DNA of 64,000 bases from Actinomycetota bacterium (GTDB lineage Bacteria; Actinomycetota; Acidimicrobiia; IMCC26256; PALSA-610), in assembly GCA_005773635.1 (NCBI GenBank), contig SXHN01000122.1, forward strand, positions 1 through 64,000, given 5' to 3'. Positions 9,976-19,289 of the stretch are shown here, one piece after another. Made by a program: the position numbers and the translations under genes. Every line of letters begins with the position of its first letter. Position 1 is the stretch's first letter. The notes below the pieces were generated by a model. That model had not been told where the DNA came from, did no database searches, and worked only from the letters and a program-made list of their open reading frames with translations.

Positions 9976-10830
9976 GTGGCGATCAAAACTGTTGGTTTGG
10001 TGGGTTCGGGAATCATGGGTTCCGGCATGGCGGAGGTGGCGGCCAAGGCAGGCTTCGAAGTCATCTTGCGCAGCCGAGCGCAGGCCACCGCGGACGCGAT
10101 GGTGGCTGGCCTTGAGAAGTCGCTGGCTAAACAAGTTGAGCGCGGCAAACTTTCCGACGAAGACCGCACTGCAATCCTCGGGCGCGTGACCGCAACCAGC
10201 GACCTCAATGCATTGTCGAACTGCGACTTGGTCATCGAATCGATCGTTGAAGATCTTGCAGCCAAAAAGGCCCTCTTCAACGAACTCGACCGTATCTGCC
10301 AGCCCAATTGCATCATCGCCACCAACACATCCACGCTGCCGGTGATTGAAATGGCGATGGAAACCGGTCGCCCCGACAAGGTCTGTGGCATTCACTTCTT
10401 CAACCCTGCACCAGCAATGGCGCTAGTCGAAGTGGTGCACACCATTACTTCCAGCGACGAAACCATCGCAATCGCTACCGAATATGCAACTACATGTGGC
10501 AAGAAACCGGTGTTGGTCAAGGACCAAGCCGGCTTCATCGTCAACGCATTGTTGTTCCCGTATCTCAACAATGCCGTGAAACTGTTTGATGGCGGCGTGG
10601 CCACGCGCGACGACATTGACACGGCGATGAAGGGCGGCTGCAACTTCCCGATGGGTCCGCTCGAACTCCTCGACCTCGTCGGCCTCGACACCAGCTTGTC
10701 GATCCTTGACGCACTGTACGAAGAATTCAAAGACCCGAACTATGCCGCCGCCCCGTTGTTGCGTCGCATGGTCAGCGCGCAACGTCTAGGCCGTAAAACC
10801 GGCACCGGGTTCTACGACTACCGGAAGTAG
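9976..10830 (+). CDS. hbd: 3-hydroxybutyryl-CoA dehydrogenase (3-hydroxyacyl-CoA dehydrogenase family)
   Basis: NAD(P)-dependent interconversion of acetoacetyl-CoA and 3-hydroxybutyryl-CoA. I chose the GTG at 9976 because GAGGAGG lies 5 nt upstream and the product is then 284 residues, the standard length, beginning VAIKTVGLVGSGIMGSG with the dinucleotide loop at about 7-15. The longer frame from 9898 adds unrelated residues. The catalytic histidine is in GIHFFNPAPAM, and the C-terminal domain has NFPMGPLELLDLVGLDT and the typical ending GRKTGTGFYDY. Ecm starts 36 bp downstream, so this is probably the first gene of an hbd-ecm operon within the ethylmalonyl-CoA region. Confidence 0.92.
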   Translation: MAIKTVGLVGSGIMGSGMAEVAAKAGFEVILRSRAQATADAMVAGLEKSLAKQVERGKLSDEDRTAILGRVTATSDLNALSNCDLVIESIVEDLAAKKALFNELDRICQPNCIIATNTSTLPVIEMAMETGRPDKVCGIHFFNPAPAMALVEVVHTITSSDETIAIATEYATTCGKKPVLVKDQAGFIVNALLFPYLNNAVKLFDGGVATRDDIDTAMKGGCNFPMGPLELLDLVGLDTSLSILDALYEEFKDPNYAAAPLLRRMVSAQRLGRKTGTGFYDYRK

Positions 10831-10866
10831 CCCGCTCGTTCAATTTCAGCTTCGAAAGGTCGACCG

Positions 10867-12822
10867 ATGCGTGACAGACCGTGGGTGATGCGCACCTACT
10901 CAGGGCACAGTTCGGCACGAGCTTCGAATGAGCTCTACCGCACCAACTTGGCCAAAGGGCAAACTGGTCTCTCTGTCGCGTTCGATCTGCCGACCCAAAC
11001 GGGGTACGACCCCGACGACGTGATGGCGCGCGGCGAGGTCGGCAAGGTTGGAGTCCCTGTACCGACGCTCGCAGAGATGCGCGCGTTATTTGACGGCTTG
11101 CCGCTGCAAGACATGAACACGTCGATGACGATTAACGCAACTGCGATGTGGCTGCTCGCGATGTACATCGCCGTCGCAGACGAGACCAACGTCGATCGCG
11201 CTGCGCTCGCTGGCACCACGCAAAACGACATCATGAAGGAATATCTGTCGCGCGGCACCTTCATATTTGGGCCCGCCGAAAGTTTGCGGCTCACAGTCGA
11301 CGTGATTACGTACACCGTTTTGCACGTCCCGAAGTGGAACCCAATCAACGTATGTTCGTACCACCTGCAAGAAGCCGGAGCTACACCCGCACAAGAGCTC
11401 GCGTTCGCGCTCGCGACCGCAGTAGATGTGCTCGACGCCGTCAAGGCGTCTGGCCGTATTCCCGATAGCGAATTCACCGCGGTCTTCGAACGGATTTCGT
11501 TCTTCGTAAATGCAGGTATTCGCTTTATCGAAGAGACCTGCAAAATGCGAGCATTTACGCAGTTGTGGGAGCAGTTGGGCCGCGACCGCTACGGCGTAAC
11601 CGACGACAAAGCGCTTCGATTTCGCTACGGCGTACAGGTCAATTCACTCGGCCTCACCGAAGCACAACCCGAAAACAATGTGCAACGAATTGTGCTCGAA
11701 ACTCTCGGCGTGACGTTGTCGAAATCGGCGCGGGCCCGCGCCGTGCAACTCCCTGCTTGGAACGAAGCAATGGGTCTCCCACGGCCATGGGATCAACAAT
11801 GGTCGTTGCGTATTCAACAGGTGCTCGCGTTAGAGAGCGACCTCCTTGAATATGGAGATATTTTCGAAGGCTCGAAAGTGATCGAAGCTAAGACCGCCGA
11901 GCTGGTCGAAGATGCACAAGCCGAACTGCAACGCATCATTGCCGCGGGAGGGGCCTTCGCCAACATCGACGAGCTCAAAGGCCGACTAGTCCAGTCCAAC
12001 GCGGAACGCGTGCGGCGCATTGAAAGCGGTGACACGACGATCGTTGGTGTCAACGCCTTCACCGAAACTGCACCATCACCGTTGACAGCAGGGCTCGATG
12101 GCGAATCATCGATTCTCGTGGTCGACTCCGCGGCGGAGCGGGAACAAATCGACGCGACGGCAACGTGGCGCGCTGACCGCTCAGAGGCCGCGGTCGCCGT
12201 CGCTCTCGACGCCGTCCGAAAAACCGCGGGCACAAGCGATTCTCTGATGGAAGCAACTATCGACCTCGCAAAGGCGGGCGGGACCGTCGGCGAATGGGCT
12301 GGCGCGCTCCGTGAAGTGTTCGGAGAATTTCGCGCTCCCACCGGTGTCGCCGGGGTGAAGGTAGCTGTGACCGGCGACCTGCTGAAGGTGCGCGAACGAG
12401 TGCAGTCGGCAGCCAAGCAGGGCCGTTCAATCCGCATCCTCGTCGGCAAACCCGGCCTCGACGGCCACAGCAACGGCGCCGAACAAATCGCCGTTGCTGC
12501 CCGCGACGCCGGCATGGAGGTCATCTATCAGGGCATACGGCTCACCCCCGCTCAAATCGTCGCGGCGGCCCGCGATGAAGACGTCGATGTCGTTGGCCTG
12601 TCGATTTTGTCGGGTTCACATATGGATCTTGTGCCCGAGGTCGTGCGATTACTTCGCGTCGAGGGCGTGAGCGCACCAGTTGTCGTGGGCGGCATCATCC
12701 CCGAAATTGACCAAATCGCCCTGCTCAAAGCAGGTGTGGCCCGCGTCTATACCCCGAAGGACTACCGGCTCGGCGAGATAATGGGCGATATCGCAGATTT
12801 AGTACTCGACACGAAGGCTTAG
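10867..12822 (+). CDS. ecm: Ethylmalonyl-CoA mutase (MeaA-type, B12-dependent)
   Basis: A 651-residue single-chain acyl-CoA mutase. The N-terminal barrel begins RDRPWVMRTYSGHSSARASN and has AKGQTGLSVAFDLPTQTGYD and the substrate-loop segment DMNTSMTINATAMW. The C-terminal cobalamin domain has LDGHSNG (Asp532-Gly-His534, the cobalt-ligating DxHxxG), GLSILSGSHMDLV and VVGGIIPE. The opening and the overall length of about 650 match MeaA/ethylmalonyl-CoA mutase, whereas methylmalonyl-CoA mutase large subunits are about 720. Ecm converts (2R)-ethylmalonyl-CoA to methylsuccinyl-CoA. Ccr, epimerase and PCC subunits in the same 15 kb support this over isobutyryl-CoA or methylmalonyl-CoA mutase. Confidence 0.85.
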   Translation: MRDRPWVMRTYSGHSSARASNELYRTNLAKGQTGLSVAFDLPTQTGYDPDDVMARGEVGKVGVPVPTLAEMRALFDGLPLQDMNTSMTINATAMWLLAMYIAVADETNVDRAALAGTTQNDIMKEYLSRGTFIFGPAESLRLTVDVITYTVLHVPKWNPINVCSYHLQEAGATPAQELAFALATAVDVLDAVKASGRIPDSEFTAVFERISFFVNAGIRFIEETCKMRAFTQLWEQLGRDRYGVTDDKALRFRYGVQVNSLGLTEAQPENNVQRIVLETLGVTLSKSARARAVQLPAWNEAMGLPRPWDQQWSLRIQQVLALESDLLEYGDIFEGSKVIEAKTAELVEDAQAELQRIIAAGGAFANIDELKGRLVQSNAERVRRIESGDTTIVGVNAFTETAPSPLTAGLDGESSILVVDSAAEREQIDATATWRADRSEAAVAVALDAVRKTAGTSDSLMEATIDLAKAGGTVGEWAGALREVFGEFRAPTGVAGVKVAVTGDLLKVRERVQSAAKQGRSIRILVGKPGLDGHSNGAEQIAVAARDAGMEVIYQGIRLTPAQIVAAARDEDVDVVGLSILSGSHMDLVPEVVRLLRVEGVSAPVVVGGIIPEIDQIALLKAGVARVYTPKDYRLGEIMGDIADLVLDTKA

Positions 12823-12842
12823 GGCGAGGCATCATCAAGCCG

Positions 12843-13631
12843 ATGAGAGATCCGATGATTGATCGCCGCCTCGCGCTCTCCACAGGGTCCGCGCTCACCG
12901 CTATGGCAGCGGGCGCAGTAGCTATTGCCACCTCGCAACCCGCGTTCGGGGTGGTGTCGGGCATTGCGGGCGCCGTCGCTGGTGGCGGTGCCGCCGCGAT
13001 CGCCGCCCAACTCGCTCGCACCGAAACTGCGCGCGTGCGGGCCGAACGCGATATCACCCGCCTCGGCAAAGAACTCGATGCGCTTTCCGATACTTATAGC
13101 GACGAGGTACGCCGCGCGGCCGCGCTCAAAGCGCCGGAGTCGCCGAAAGAGAAAGCCGAGCACGCGTTCGATCCTGCGACTGGCCTCTACGACGAGCGCT
13201 ATTTCGCAGTGTTGGTGCAGCAACAGGTTGCGGCCGCACGCCGTTCACTGCGACCGATCTCGGTGGTCATTTTCGAGTGCGACTCGTTGAACGATGCCAC
13301 GCCCGAAGATCGCGACCAAGGTCTCATGGTGATCGGTGATGTCATTCGCCGCACCCTGCGCGAAAGCGACAGTGCGTGCAGGCTTGGAGACGTCATGGTT
13401 GGAGCGATTTTGGAGGACACCGCCGAAGCGGGTGCCGTCTGGGCCGCAGAACGCGTGCGAGGCACGTTGCTCGCATCACCCGTCGGCGAGGCGCTCACGG
13501 TCTCGGCTGGAGTCGCGTGCTATCCGTCACATGCGCTGGGCGCAGCCGAACTGGTGCAGCAGGCTGGTAAAGCACTCGACGAGGCTCGCCGCCATGGCGC
13601 CGACCGCGTCGAAATCGCCCCCGAAGCCTGA
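12843..13631 (+). CDS. Membrane GGDEF-like protein with a degenerate active site
   Basis: 262 residues. Two closely spaced hydrophobic helices (about 10-31 and 36-58, Ala/Gly-rich) are followed by a charged coiled-coil-like stretch (about 59-85) and a GGDEF-type domain from about 107, starting DPATGLYDERYF, the usual GGDEF lead-in. Where the signature RxGGDEF should stand the sequence is RLGDVMVGA (180-188), so the metal-binding acid and the glycine pair are largely lost. The allosteric RxxD and product chemistry are unlikely. It probably binds GTP or c-di-GMP, or acts as a scaffold. It begins 20 bp after ecm and may share its transcript. Confidence 0.75.
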   Translation: MRDPMIDRRLALSTGSALTAMAAGAVAIATSQPAFGVVSGIAGAVAGGGAAAIAAQLARTETARVRAERDITRLGKELDALSDTYSDEVRRAAALKAPESPKEKAEHAFDPATGLYDERYFAVLVQQQVAAARRSLRPISVVIFECDSLNDATPEDRDQGLMVIGDVIRRTLRESDSACRLGDVMVGAILEDTAEAGAVWAAERVRGTLLASPVGEALTVSAGVACYPSHALGAAELVQQAGKALDEARRHGADRVEIAPEA

Positions 13632-13650
13632 GCGGTACCGCGCTAGGGCA

Positions 13651-13699
13651 TTTTGCGCGCGCCAGAGCGCCCTTTTGGGCACTCCCAGTGGATCAGAAC
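13651..13699 (+). repeat. 49-bp direct repeat, copy 1, with hairpin core
   Basis: Matches the sequence at 13766-13814 with a handful of substitutions; the copies begin 115 bp apart. The middle holds GCCC-TTTT-GGGC, a short GC hairpin with a T-rich loop. It lies just after the GGDEF-like gene stop and could act as a transcription terminator. Confidence 0.7.
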
Positions 13700-13765
13700 T
13701 GCAGAGCGTAGAGAACTGCGGTGAGCGATAGGCCGTCGGGCAACCTTATTGACTACCTCATAGAG

Positions 13766-13814
13766 TTTTGCGCGCGCCAGTGCGCCCATTCGGGCGCTGC
13801 CAGCGGATCAGAAC
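13766..13814 (+). repeat. 49-bp direct repeat, copy 2, overlapping the CoA-transferase stop
   Basis: Second copy of the 13651-13699 repeat. The hairpin core is stronger here: a perfect 6-bp GCGCCC/GGGCGC stem around ATTC. Its right end overlaps the last codons of the convergent CoA-transferase gene (stop at 13810-13808). The pair therefore fills the convergent gap between two operons. Confidence 0.7.
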
Positions 13815-14947
13815 CGAAATTTAGGGGGCCAGGGGGATTGGCGGATGGTGTCGTTGTCGGCGTTGAAGCGCTTGCCGACGTGGCGTATGTCTGCAGGCGA
13901 AGCCGAAAGCCGCGCGACAGCACGCTGTTGCGCAACGCCGTCAACCACCGGCACAATGTCACGTTCGACCACATGTGGGTCGCGCAACAGTTCGGTCATT
14001 GAGTACACCGGCGCAATGGCAGCGTTGGCAGCTTCGAATGCCTCGATCACTTCACCCGAAGTGCGTTGCGCGATCCATGCGGTCACAATCGCGTTGAGCT
14101 CATCACGATGCTGTGAACGCCCGGCAAACGATGTGAAACGCGCATCGTCCCCAACACCGACCAACTCCAGCACCCGTGCCGCTACCGACTCTGCCGACGT
14201 ACTCACTGCAACCCATTTACCGTCGGAACACTGAAACGTGCCCCGAGGAACCGTGTACGGAATACCACTGCCGAGACGCGGTTGGTCGTAGCCGAGATGA
14301 TGAGCAGCCGACGGCAACGCGCTCATCATCTGCAACATCGACTCCAACAAATTCACATCGATCACTTGCCCAAGCCCTGTCGCGTCACGGTGCCGCAACG
14401 CAACCATGACCGCGAACGCTCCTGCTAGCGCGGCGACTTCATCGGTCAATGCAATCGGCGGCAACAGCGGGGCACCATCGGGTTCACCGTTCATGGCAGC
14501 GAACCCGCTCATCGCTTCGGCCATCGTCGCGAAGCCGGCCTTCGACGCGTACGGACCAGCTTGACCAAAACCTGAGATCCTCAAAAGCACCAGCCGAGGG
14601 TTGCGTTCGTGCAGCACTGCAGGCCCAAAGCCAAGTCGCTCCAATGCTCCGGGTCGAAGGTTTTCGACCAACACATCCGCGCCGTCAACAATGCGATGCA
14701 TGACTGCGATGTCTGCATCAGCTTTGAGATCGAGACTGATACAACGCTTGTTTCGATTTAACAGCTTCCACGTATAGCTATCGGGATCGTCGGGCGGGAA
14801 CCATCCCATGCGCCGCACGCCGTCACCACCGGGTGCTTCTACTTTGATGACATCGGCACCGAAATCTGCAAGGTGCCGCGCCGCGCCCGGCCCCGCAAAA
14901 ACCGTCGCCATGTCGACAACTCGTAAACCTTCCAGCGCTCCGACCAC
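13808..14947 (-). CDS. Family III (CaiB/BaiF) CoA-transferase
   Basis: 379 residues from the GTG at 14947, which gives the classic opening GALEGLRVVDMATVFAGPGA and leaves a 35-nt gap after the upstream gene. Other family III features are DFGADVIKVEAPGGDGVRR, NRNKRCISLDLK (with the CoA-binding arginine/lysine region) and the catalytic-aspartate region DVLVENLRPGALERLG. These enzymes move CoA between carboxylic acids or racemise 2-methylacyl-CoA. In this setting it might be a mesaconyl-CoA/C4 CoA-transferase or an alpha-methylacyl-CoA racemase; the sequence alone does not decide. It is the last gene of the pcc-linked minus-strand unit. Confidence 0.85.
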   Translation of the reverse strand: MVGALEGLRVVDMATVFAGPGAARHLADFGADVIKVEAPGGDGVRRMGWFPPDDPDSYTWKLLNRNKRCISLDLKADADIAVMHRIVDGADVLVENLRPGALERLGFGPAVLHERNPRLVLLRISGFGQAGPYASKAGFATMAEAMSGFAAMNGEPDGAPLLPPIALTDEVAALAGAFAVMVALRHRDATGLGQVIDVNLLESMLQMMSALPSAAHHLGYDQPRLGSGIPYTVPRGTFQCSDGKWVAVSTSAESVAARVLELVGVGDDARFTSFAGRSQHRDELNAIVTAWIAQRTSGEVIEAFEAANAAIAPVYSMTELLRDPHVVERDIVPVVDGVAQQRAVARLSASPADIRHVGKRFNADNDTIRQSPWPPKFRF

Positions 14948-14982
14948 AGACTCAGAATAACAAGCACTCGAATCGTCAATCG

Positions 14983-16092
14983 CTACCAAAGATGCGCGAA
15001 GCAACGATCGGAGAGGGCACCAAGCGAATAATCGCGATAGAGGCCAGCGTAGAGACCTCGCGTACGTTCGGCCCAAGCCATGGCTTCAGGAGCCGACGCG
15101 CGGCGGCCGATCTGCAGGTATCCGCCGTCGTACACGCGATACTCCGCCCACGCTCCCGGATACTCCTTTGTAGAAGCGACTTCAACGATCGGCACGTTGC
15201 GCGCGCCCGAGAAACGCCGGACGCGATTGCGATGGGTATGCCCGGCGAAGTACCCGCCCACATGACTGTGGCGACCAATGATTTCAATGATTGCTTCACT
15301 AGCCCCTGGCACTACCCCGAAGGTGTTTTCGTTGCGTTCATCGCTCGCAGGATCCCACAATTGATGATGTCCGAAGATCAATACCGGTTGTTGTGATGCC
15401 GCACACACTGCTTCAAGCCACTGCAACTGATCGTGGCCCAGATGCCCATTCACCCGCCGAAGTTCGGCGGTATCGAGCAACACGTTCGTAACGCCGTCGA
15501 GTGCGACAATTTGGGGCCCCAGGTTCGCGACGTCGTCTGAGTAGTACGACTCGTGGTTGCCGCGCACGTGATGCATCCGGTCGCCAAGCGCGCCGTAGGC
15601 CTGCAGAAACTGTTCGTATTCCTGCTGCGTACCCTGACTGGTGAGATCACCTTTCACCAACACCGCGTCGAAGTCGCCACCTGCAATATCAGCGATCACC
15701 GAAGCATTCATCAGTCGCGGGTATGGAAGCTGGCCCGCAGGAGTTGTAAAGACCGGTCCGACTTCGGATTCTCCGCCAATGAGACCGCACAGCTCTTCAC
15801 CGAAATGCACGTCGTTCACCGTTGCGAAGCAACTTCGCAACGACCCCGAAGGCAACGCCAACGTAGTGACCTCGGCCGGACACAGCCGATCTGGAACGAC
15901 TCCATCGACCCTCAGGGCATAGGTCGTATCGGCTTCAAGACCTTGGACAGTCGCGTGATGAAGCCGACCCTCAGTCGTGACAGATCTCTCGCCAACCGCG
16001 GTCGTGACCGCAGCGTCCGAATCGGTCGTAAAGGTGACGACCACTTCATCGGGACCAACGGTATAAAGCTCAGCGTTAAAAACTGTTGCCAT
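14983..16092 (-). CDS. Calcineurin-like metallophosphoesterase with N-terminal beta domain
   Basis: 369 residues from the ATG at 16092. Residues 1 to about 90 look like a fibronectin-III-type beta sandwich (phrases such as DEVVVTFTTDSDAAV and DTTYALRVDG), as in purple-acid-phosphatase-like proteins. The catalytic domain shows the complete metal set: NDVHFG, VLVKGDLTSQG, VRGNHESYY, IFGHHQL and AGHTHRNR. No signal peptide or transmembrane helix is evident, so it should be cytoplasmic. The substrate (phosphodiester or phosphomonoester) is unknown. It lies between the carboxylase epsilon subunit and the CoA-transferase on the same strand, with short gaps. Confidence 0.87.
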   Translation of the reverse strand: MATVFNAELYTVGPDEVVVTFTTDSDAAVTTAVGERSVTTEGRLHHATVQGLEADTTYALRVDGVVPDRLCPAEVTTLALPSGSLRSCFATVNDVHFGEELCGLIGGESEVGPVFTTPAGQLPYPRLMNASVIADIAGGDFDAVLVKGDLTSQGTQQEYEQFLQAYGALGDRMHHVRGNHESYYSDDVANLGPQIVALDGVTNVLLDTAELRRVNGHLGHDQLQWLEAVCAASQQPVLIFGHHQLWDPASDERNENTFGVVPGASEAIIEIIGRHSHVGGYFAGHTHRNRVRRFSGARNVPIVEVASTKEYPGAWAEYRVYDGGYLQIGRRASAPEAMAWAERTRGLYAGLYRDYSLGALSDRCFAHLW

Positions 16093-16127
16093 GGCATGCA
16101 CAGTACGCGCCACCAACACGTAGCGCG

Positions 16128-16340
16128 TTAGACGCGGTTGCGGCGCGCGATTCGGCCTGACATTCTCCATGGGCCGCGTTGCATGCCGGCACGTTGCGCT
16201 GATCGTCGCGATACCTCGAGCCAAAGGTGCAACGAGTCGTCGCGAGATTTACCCGAAGTGGTCACAGGGGCAGTGACAATCGACATCACCGCAGCAATCG
16301 CGGCGGCTTCTTCTGGTGTGGGGTTCGGGGTGATCTGCAT
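16128..16340 (-). CDS. pccE: Acyl-CoA carboxylase epsilon subunit
   Basis: 70 residues, beginning 18 nt after the pccB stop. The N-terminal half, NPTPEEAAAIAAVMSIV, and the C-terminal tail, with WRMSGRIARR, are the two short conserved segments of the actinobacterial epsilon subunit (PccE/AccE). The epsilon subunit joins alpha and beta subunits into an active propionyl/acetyl-CoA carboxylase complex. The gene is easily missed because of its size, but position, strand and both motifs agree. The biotin-carrying alpha subunit is not in this window. Confidence 0.82.
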   Translation of the reverse strand: MQITPNPTPEEAAAIAAVMSIVTAPVTTSGKSRDDSLHLWLEVSRRSAQRAGMQRGPWRMSGRIARRNRV

Positions 16341-16358
16341 CTCAGTTGCGTAACCCGT

Positions 16359-17885
16359 TTAGAGGGGCCCATTGCCATGCTTGCGTGACGGCAGATTCTC
16401 TTTTTTGGTACGCAACACATCGAGTGCAGCGACCAACACCTTGCGCGTGTCACGCGGGTCGATGACATCATCGACATACCCACGTTCCGCAGCTTGGTAA
16501 GGATTGAGGAACTTCTCTTCGTAATCCTCTTTAGTCAAGCCCTTGTTGCCGAGAATTTGAATCGCACCGTCGGTACCCATAACCGCAATTTCTGCCCCCG
16601 GCCACGCGTACGCGAGATCGGCACCAATCGACTTCGAGTTCATCACCACATACGCGCCGCCGTAACCCTTGCGAGTGATGATTTGAACCCGCGGAACTGT
16701 CGCTTCGCAATAGGCGTATAACAACTTCGCGCCATGGCGAATAATGCCGCTGTGCTCTTGATTGGTGCCCGGTAAAAATCCCGGGACGTCGACGAACGTC
16801 ACCAACGGAATGTTGAACGCATCACACGTGCGCACGAATCGTGCGGCTTTCTCCGAGGCGTCGATGTCGAGACAACCGGCGAGCACCTGCGGTTGGTTGC
16901 CCACCACGCCAACGACATGACCGTCGACGCGAGAGAAACCACAGACAATGTTCATCGCCCACTTCGGAAATACTTCGAAAAACTCACCGTCGTCGGCAAT
17001 CTCGGCGATGACCTTTTTCATGTCATAAGCCTTGTTGACCGAATCCGGAATCAACGAGACAATGTTGTCGCACACACGCCCTGGGTCGTCGGAGGGCTCG
17101 AAATATGGCGGGTCTTCAAGGTTGTTGGAAGGCAAAAACGACAACAAATATCGCACCATTTCGATGCATTGCGGTTCATCATCGGCTGTGAACGTAGCTA
17201 CACCCGATTTCGTGGCATGAGCAACCGCGCCACCAAGTTCTTGTTGGGTCACGTCCTCACCCGTTACGGTCTTCACAACATCAGGGCCGGTTATGAACAT
17301 GTACGAGGTGTCTTTCACCATGAAGATGAAATCCGTCATTGCTGGGCTATACACCGCGCCACCGGCACACGGCCCCATGATCACCGAAATCTGGGGGATG
17401 ACTCCACTGTTTTGCACATTGCGGTGAAAAATGCCGCCATAGCTAGCGAGGCTCACAACACCTTCTTGAATGCGTGCACCTGCCCCATCGTTGAGGCCTA
17501 CGAACGGAGCGCCTACTGAGGCCGCGAGATCCATGACCTTGTGAATTTTTTCGGCGAACACTTCACCAAGCGCGCCACCAAACAACGTGAAATCTTGCGA
17601 GAACAAAAAGATCTTGCGACCATCAACCGTGCCCCAACCCGTAACAACGCCATCAGTCAGCGGTCGGTTGTTCTCGATCCCGAAGCCGTGCGCGCGGTGG
17701 CGCACCAACATATCGAGTTCGTGGAAACTGCCTGGGTCGACCAAGAGGTCGATGCGTTCACGAGCCGTAAGTTTGCCACGGTCGTGTTGTCGTTGCACTG
17801 CAGCTTCGGAGCCAGCATGGCGCGCCTGGTCTTTGAGTTCAGCAAGCTGAACGATGCGCGCTTCGATCGGGTTTGGATTCGACAT
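16359..17885 (-). CDS. pccB: Propionyl-CoA carboxylase beta subunit (carboxyltransferase)
   Basis: 508 residues. Transfers the carboxyl group from carboxybiotin to propionyl-CoA, making (S)-methylmalonyl-CoA. The N-terminal carboxyltransferase half has [33 protein letters not shown] and the oxyanion loop [17 protein letters not shown]. The C-terminal half has [37 protein letters not shown] and [11 protein letters not shown]. This is very close to actinobacterial PccB/AccD consensus. The epsilon subunit follows at once. In the ethylmalonyl-CoA pathway it would process the propionyl-CoA released with glyoxylate. Confidence 0.95.
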   Translation of the reverse strand: MSNPNPIEARIVQLAELKDQARHAGSEAAVQRQHDRGKLTARERIDLLVDPGSFHELDMLVRHRAHGFGIENNRPLTDGVVTGWGTVDGRKIFLFSQDFTLFGGALGEVFAEKIHKVMDLAASVGAPFVGLNDGAGARIQEGVVSLASYGGIFHRNVQNSGVIPQISVIMGPCAGGAVYSPAMTDFIFMVKDTSYMFITGPDVVKTVTGEDVTQQELGGAVAHATKSGVATFTADDEPQCIEMVRYLLSFLPSNNLEDPPYFEPSDDPGRVCDNIVSLIPDSVNKAYDMKKVIAEIADDGEFFEVFPKWAMNIVCGFSRVDGHVVGVVGNQPQVLAGCLDIDASEKAARFVRTCDAFNIPLVTFVDVPGFLPGTNQEHSGIIRHGAKLLYAYCEATVPRVQIITRKGYGGAYVVMNSKSIGADLAYAWPGAEIAVMGTDGAIQILGNKGLTKEDYEEKFLNPYQAAERGYVDDVIDPRDTRKVLVAALDVLRTKKENLPSRKHGNGPL

Positions 17886-17908
17886 GGGGCCAAAGGGTAC
17901 CTGCGCCG

Positions 17909-18793
17909 CTAACAGCGGCTTCCAACGACGGCGGCCACCACGTCACCGAATCGCTCCAACATCCCCAAATGACCGAGCTCGGGCCAAATTCTGAGTTGCG
18001 CTCCAGGAATCTTGGCCGCGTACGTGCGCGCGTCATTGCCATTGTTGCGGTCACTGCCTCCGTGGAATACCGACGTCGGGACCAACACGTCTTGTAACGC
18101 AAAGCCAAACGGCATCCACATTGCGATGAGGTCCTGGCCAATGCCATCAGGGCCAGGGCGCAGAGCCTCACATATTTGCGCTTCCAGCATCTCCCGATGC
18201 TCAGCATCATTGAGAATCGTGGCGTCGACGCCGGTACCTACGCCAAGGAACGCAGTTGGCGTCTCTAGAAACGGAGCCATCGTGCGCGCAATCCCTCGCG
18301 TCGCTCGATGAGGTTCTCCGGCGCGGGCCACCTCAGCTGCTGGTCTGCGTTTCGCACCAAGCGCTTCCCATGCGTCGGGGACTTCATCGAGCGGCCCCGG
18401 GCCGCTTACCAATGCGAGACGGGTTATTCGTTTCGGACCCAAGCCGAACGCCGTCGCGACCCCAAACGGACACCCGCCCGACCATGCGATCAAACCCGCG
18501 GTGTCGATTTCAAGGTGGTCGAGCAACCCCGCAACATCGGACGCGCAATCAAGAACGCACCGGCCTTCGTGCGAATCGCTCCCGCCGTATCCCGGTCGGT
18601 CGAAGGTAATTATGCGGAGCTTCGGAGGGAGATCGACGGGGCAGAACAGCCGCGAGCCCGGGGACCCGTGCAATAACAAGACAGGCTGTCCGCCAGGGTC
18701 ACCATGGAGTGCGTAGGCAAGGCGTCGACGAGCGACATCATCGCGATTTCCAGATCCCACGAAGAGGTCGCCTTCGACCATCTCGTGGGCCAC
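17909..18793 (-). CDS. Alpha/beta hydrolase
   Basis: 294 residues from a GTG at 18793, 4 nt after the epimerase stop, so clearly in the same operon. Fold landmarks: [10 protein letters not shown] (oxyanion hole), the DRPGYGGSD strand, the nucleophile elbow AWSGGCPFG (Ser, with Ala instead of the first Gly of GxSxG), a late acidic residue in [10 protein letters not shown] and the catalytic histidine in ELGHLGML. This fits a soluble serine hydrolase of the epoxide-hydrolase/haloperoxidase-like group. Its place between pccB and the epimerase suggests a CoA-ester or lactone side reaction, but no substrate can be named. Confidence 0.88.
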   Translation of the reverse strand: MAHEMVEGDLFVGSGNRDDVARRRLAYALHGDPGGQPVLLLHGSPGSRLFCPVDLPPKLRIITFDRPGYGGSDSHEGRCVLDCASDVAGLLDHLEIDTAGLIAWSGGCPFGVATAFGLGPKRITRLALVSGPGPLDEVPDAWEALGAKRRPAAEVARAGEPHRATRGIARTMAPFLETPTAFLGVGTGVDATILNDAEHREMLEAQICEALRPGPDGIGQDLIAMWMPFGFALQDVLVPTSVFHGGSDRNNGNDARTYAAKIPGAQLRIWPELGHLGMLERFGDVVAAVVGSRC

Positions 18794-18797
18794 CGAG

Positions 18798-19199
18798 CTA
18801 CTCCTGAACCAGCTCGATTAACGTCCCGAACGCGGTCTTCGGATGCACAAACGCCACGGTTGTGCCACGCGATCCTGGCCGCGGAGCCTCGTCGATCACC
18901 TTGTGGCCTTGTGCCTTCACTGCATCGAGCGCAACGGCACAATCAGCCACCCGGTATCCAATGTGATGAATGCCTTCGCCCTTTTTCTCCATGTATTTGG
19001 CGACCGGCGAATCGGGGCGTGACGGCGTGAGCAACTGAATATACGAGTCGGCAACCTTCAGCAGGGCTTCCTCAACTCCGTCTTTGTCAACCGTTTCACG
19101 GTGTTCGACCTCACAACCAAAGGTGTCGCGGTAATACGCGATAGCGGCTTCAAGATCATTGACGGCGATAGCTACATGGTCAATTTCGGTAAACAACAT
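18798..19199 (-). CDS. epi: Ethylmalonyl-CoA/methylmalonyl-CoA epimerase
   Basis: 133 residues, one VOC unit of two beta-alpha-beta-beta-beta modules. The start at 19199 (MLFTEIDHVAIAVNDLEAAI) gives the family's usual beginning and length; the upstream extension is noise. The metal-binding residues are visible as the His in TEIDHVAIAV, IQLLTP and GIHHIGYRV (His), plus the final GTLIELVQE glutamate. The enzyme interconverts the (R) and (S) forms of methylmalonyl-CoA; the homologue in ethylmalonyl-CoA pathway organisms also handles ethylmalonyl-CoA. It heads the minus-strand unit epi - hydrolase - pccB - pccE - phosphoesterase - CoA-transferase. Confidence 0.92.
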   Translation of the reverse strand: MLFTEIDHVAIAVNDLEAAIAYYRDTFGCEVEHRETVDKDGVEEALLKVADSYIQLLTPSRPDSPVAKYMEKKGEGIHHIGYRVADCAVALDAVKAQGHKVIDEAPRPGSRGTTVAFVHPKTAFGTLIELVQE

Positions 19200-19289
19200 G
19201 CCTGCGAGTGTAGAGAAACGCGGTTCAGGGTTGTGCAAGCACGCCGCTATCCGTAGTGTGACCACAATTCCCAGGCAAGGAGCATCGAC

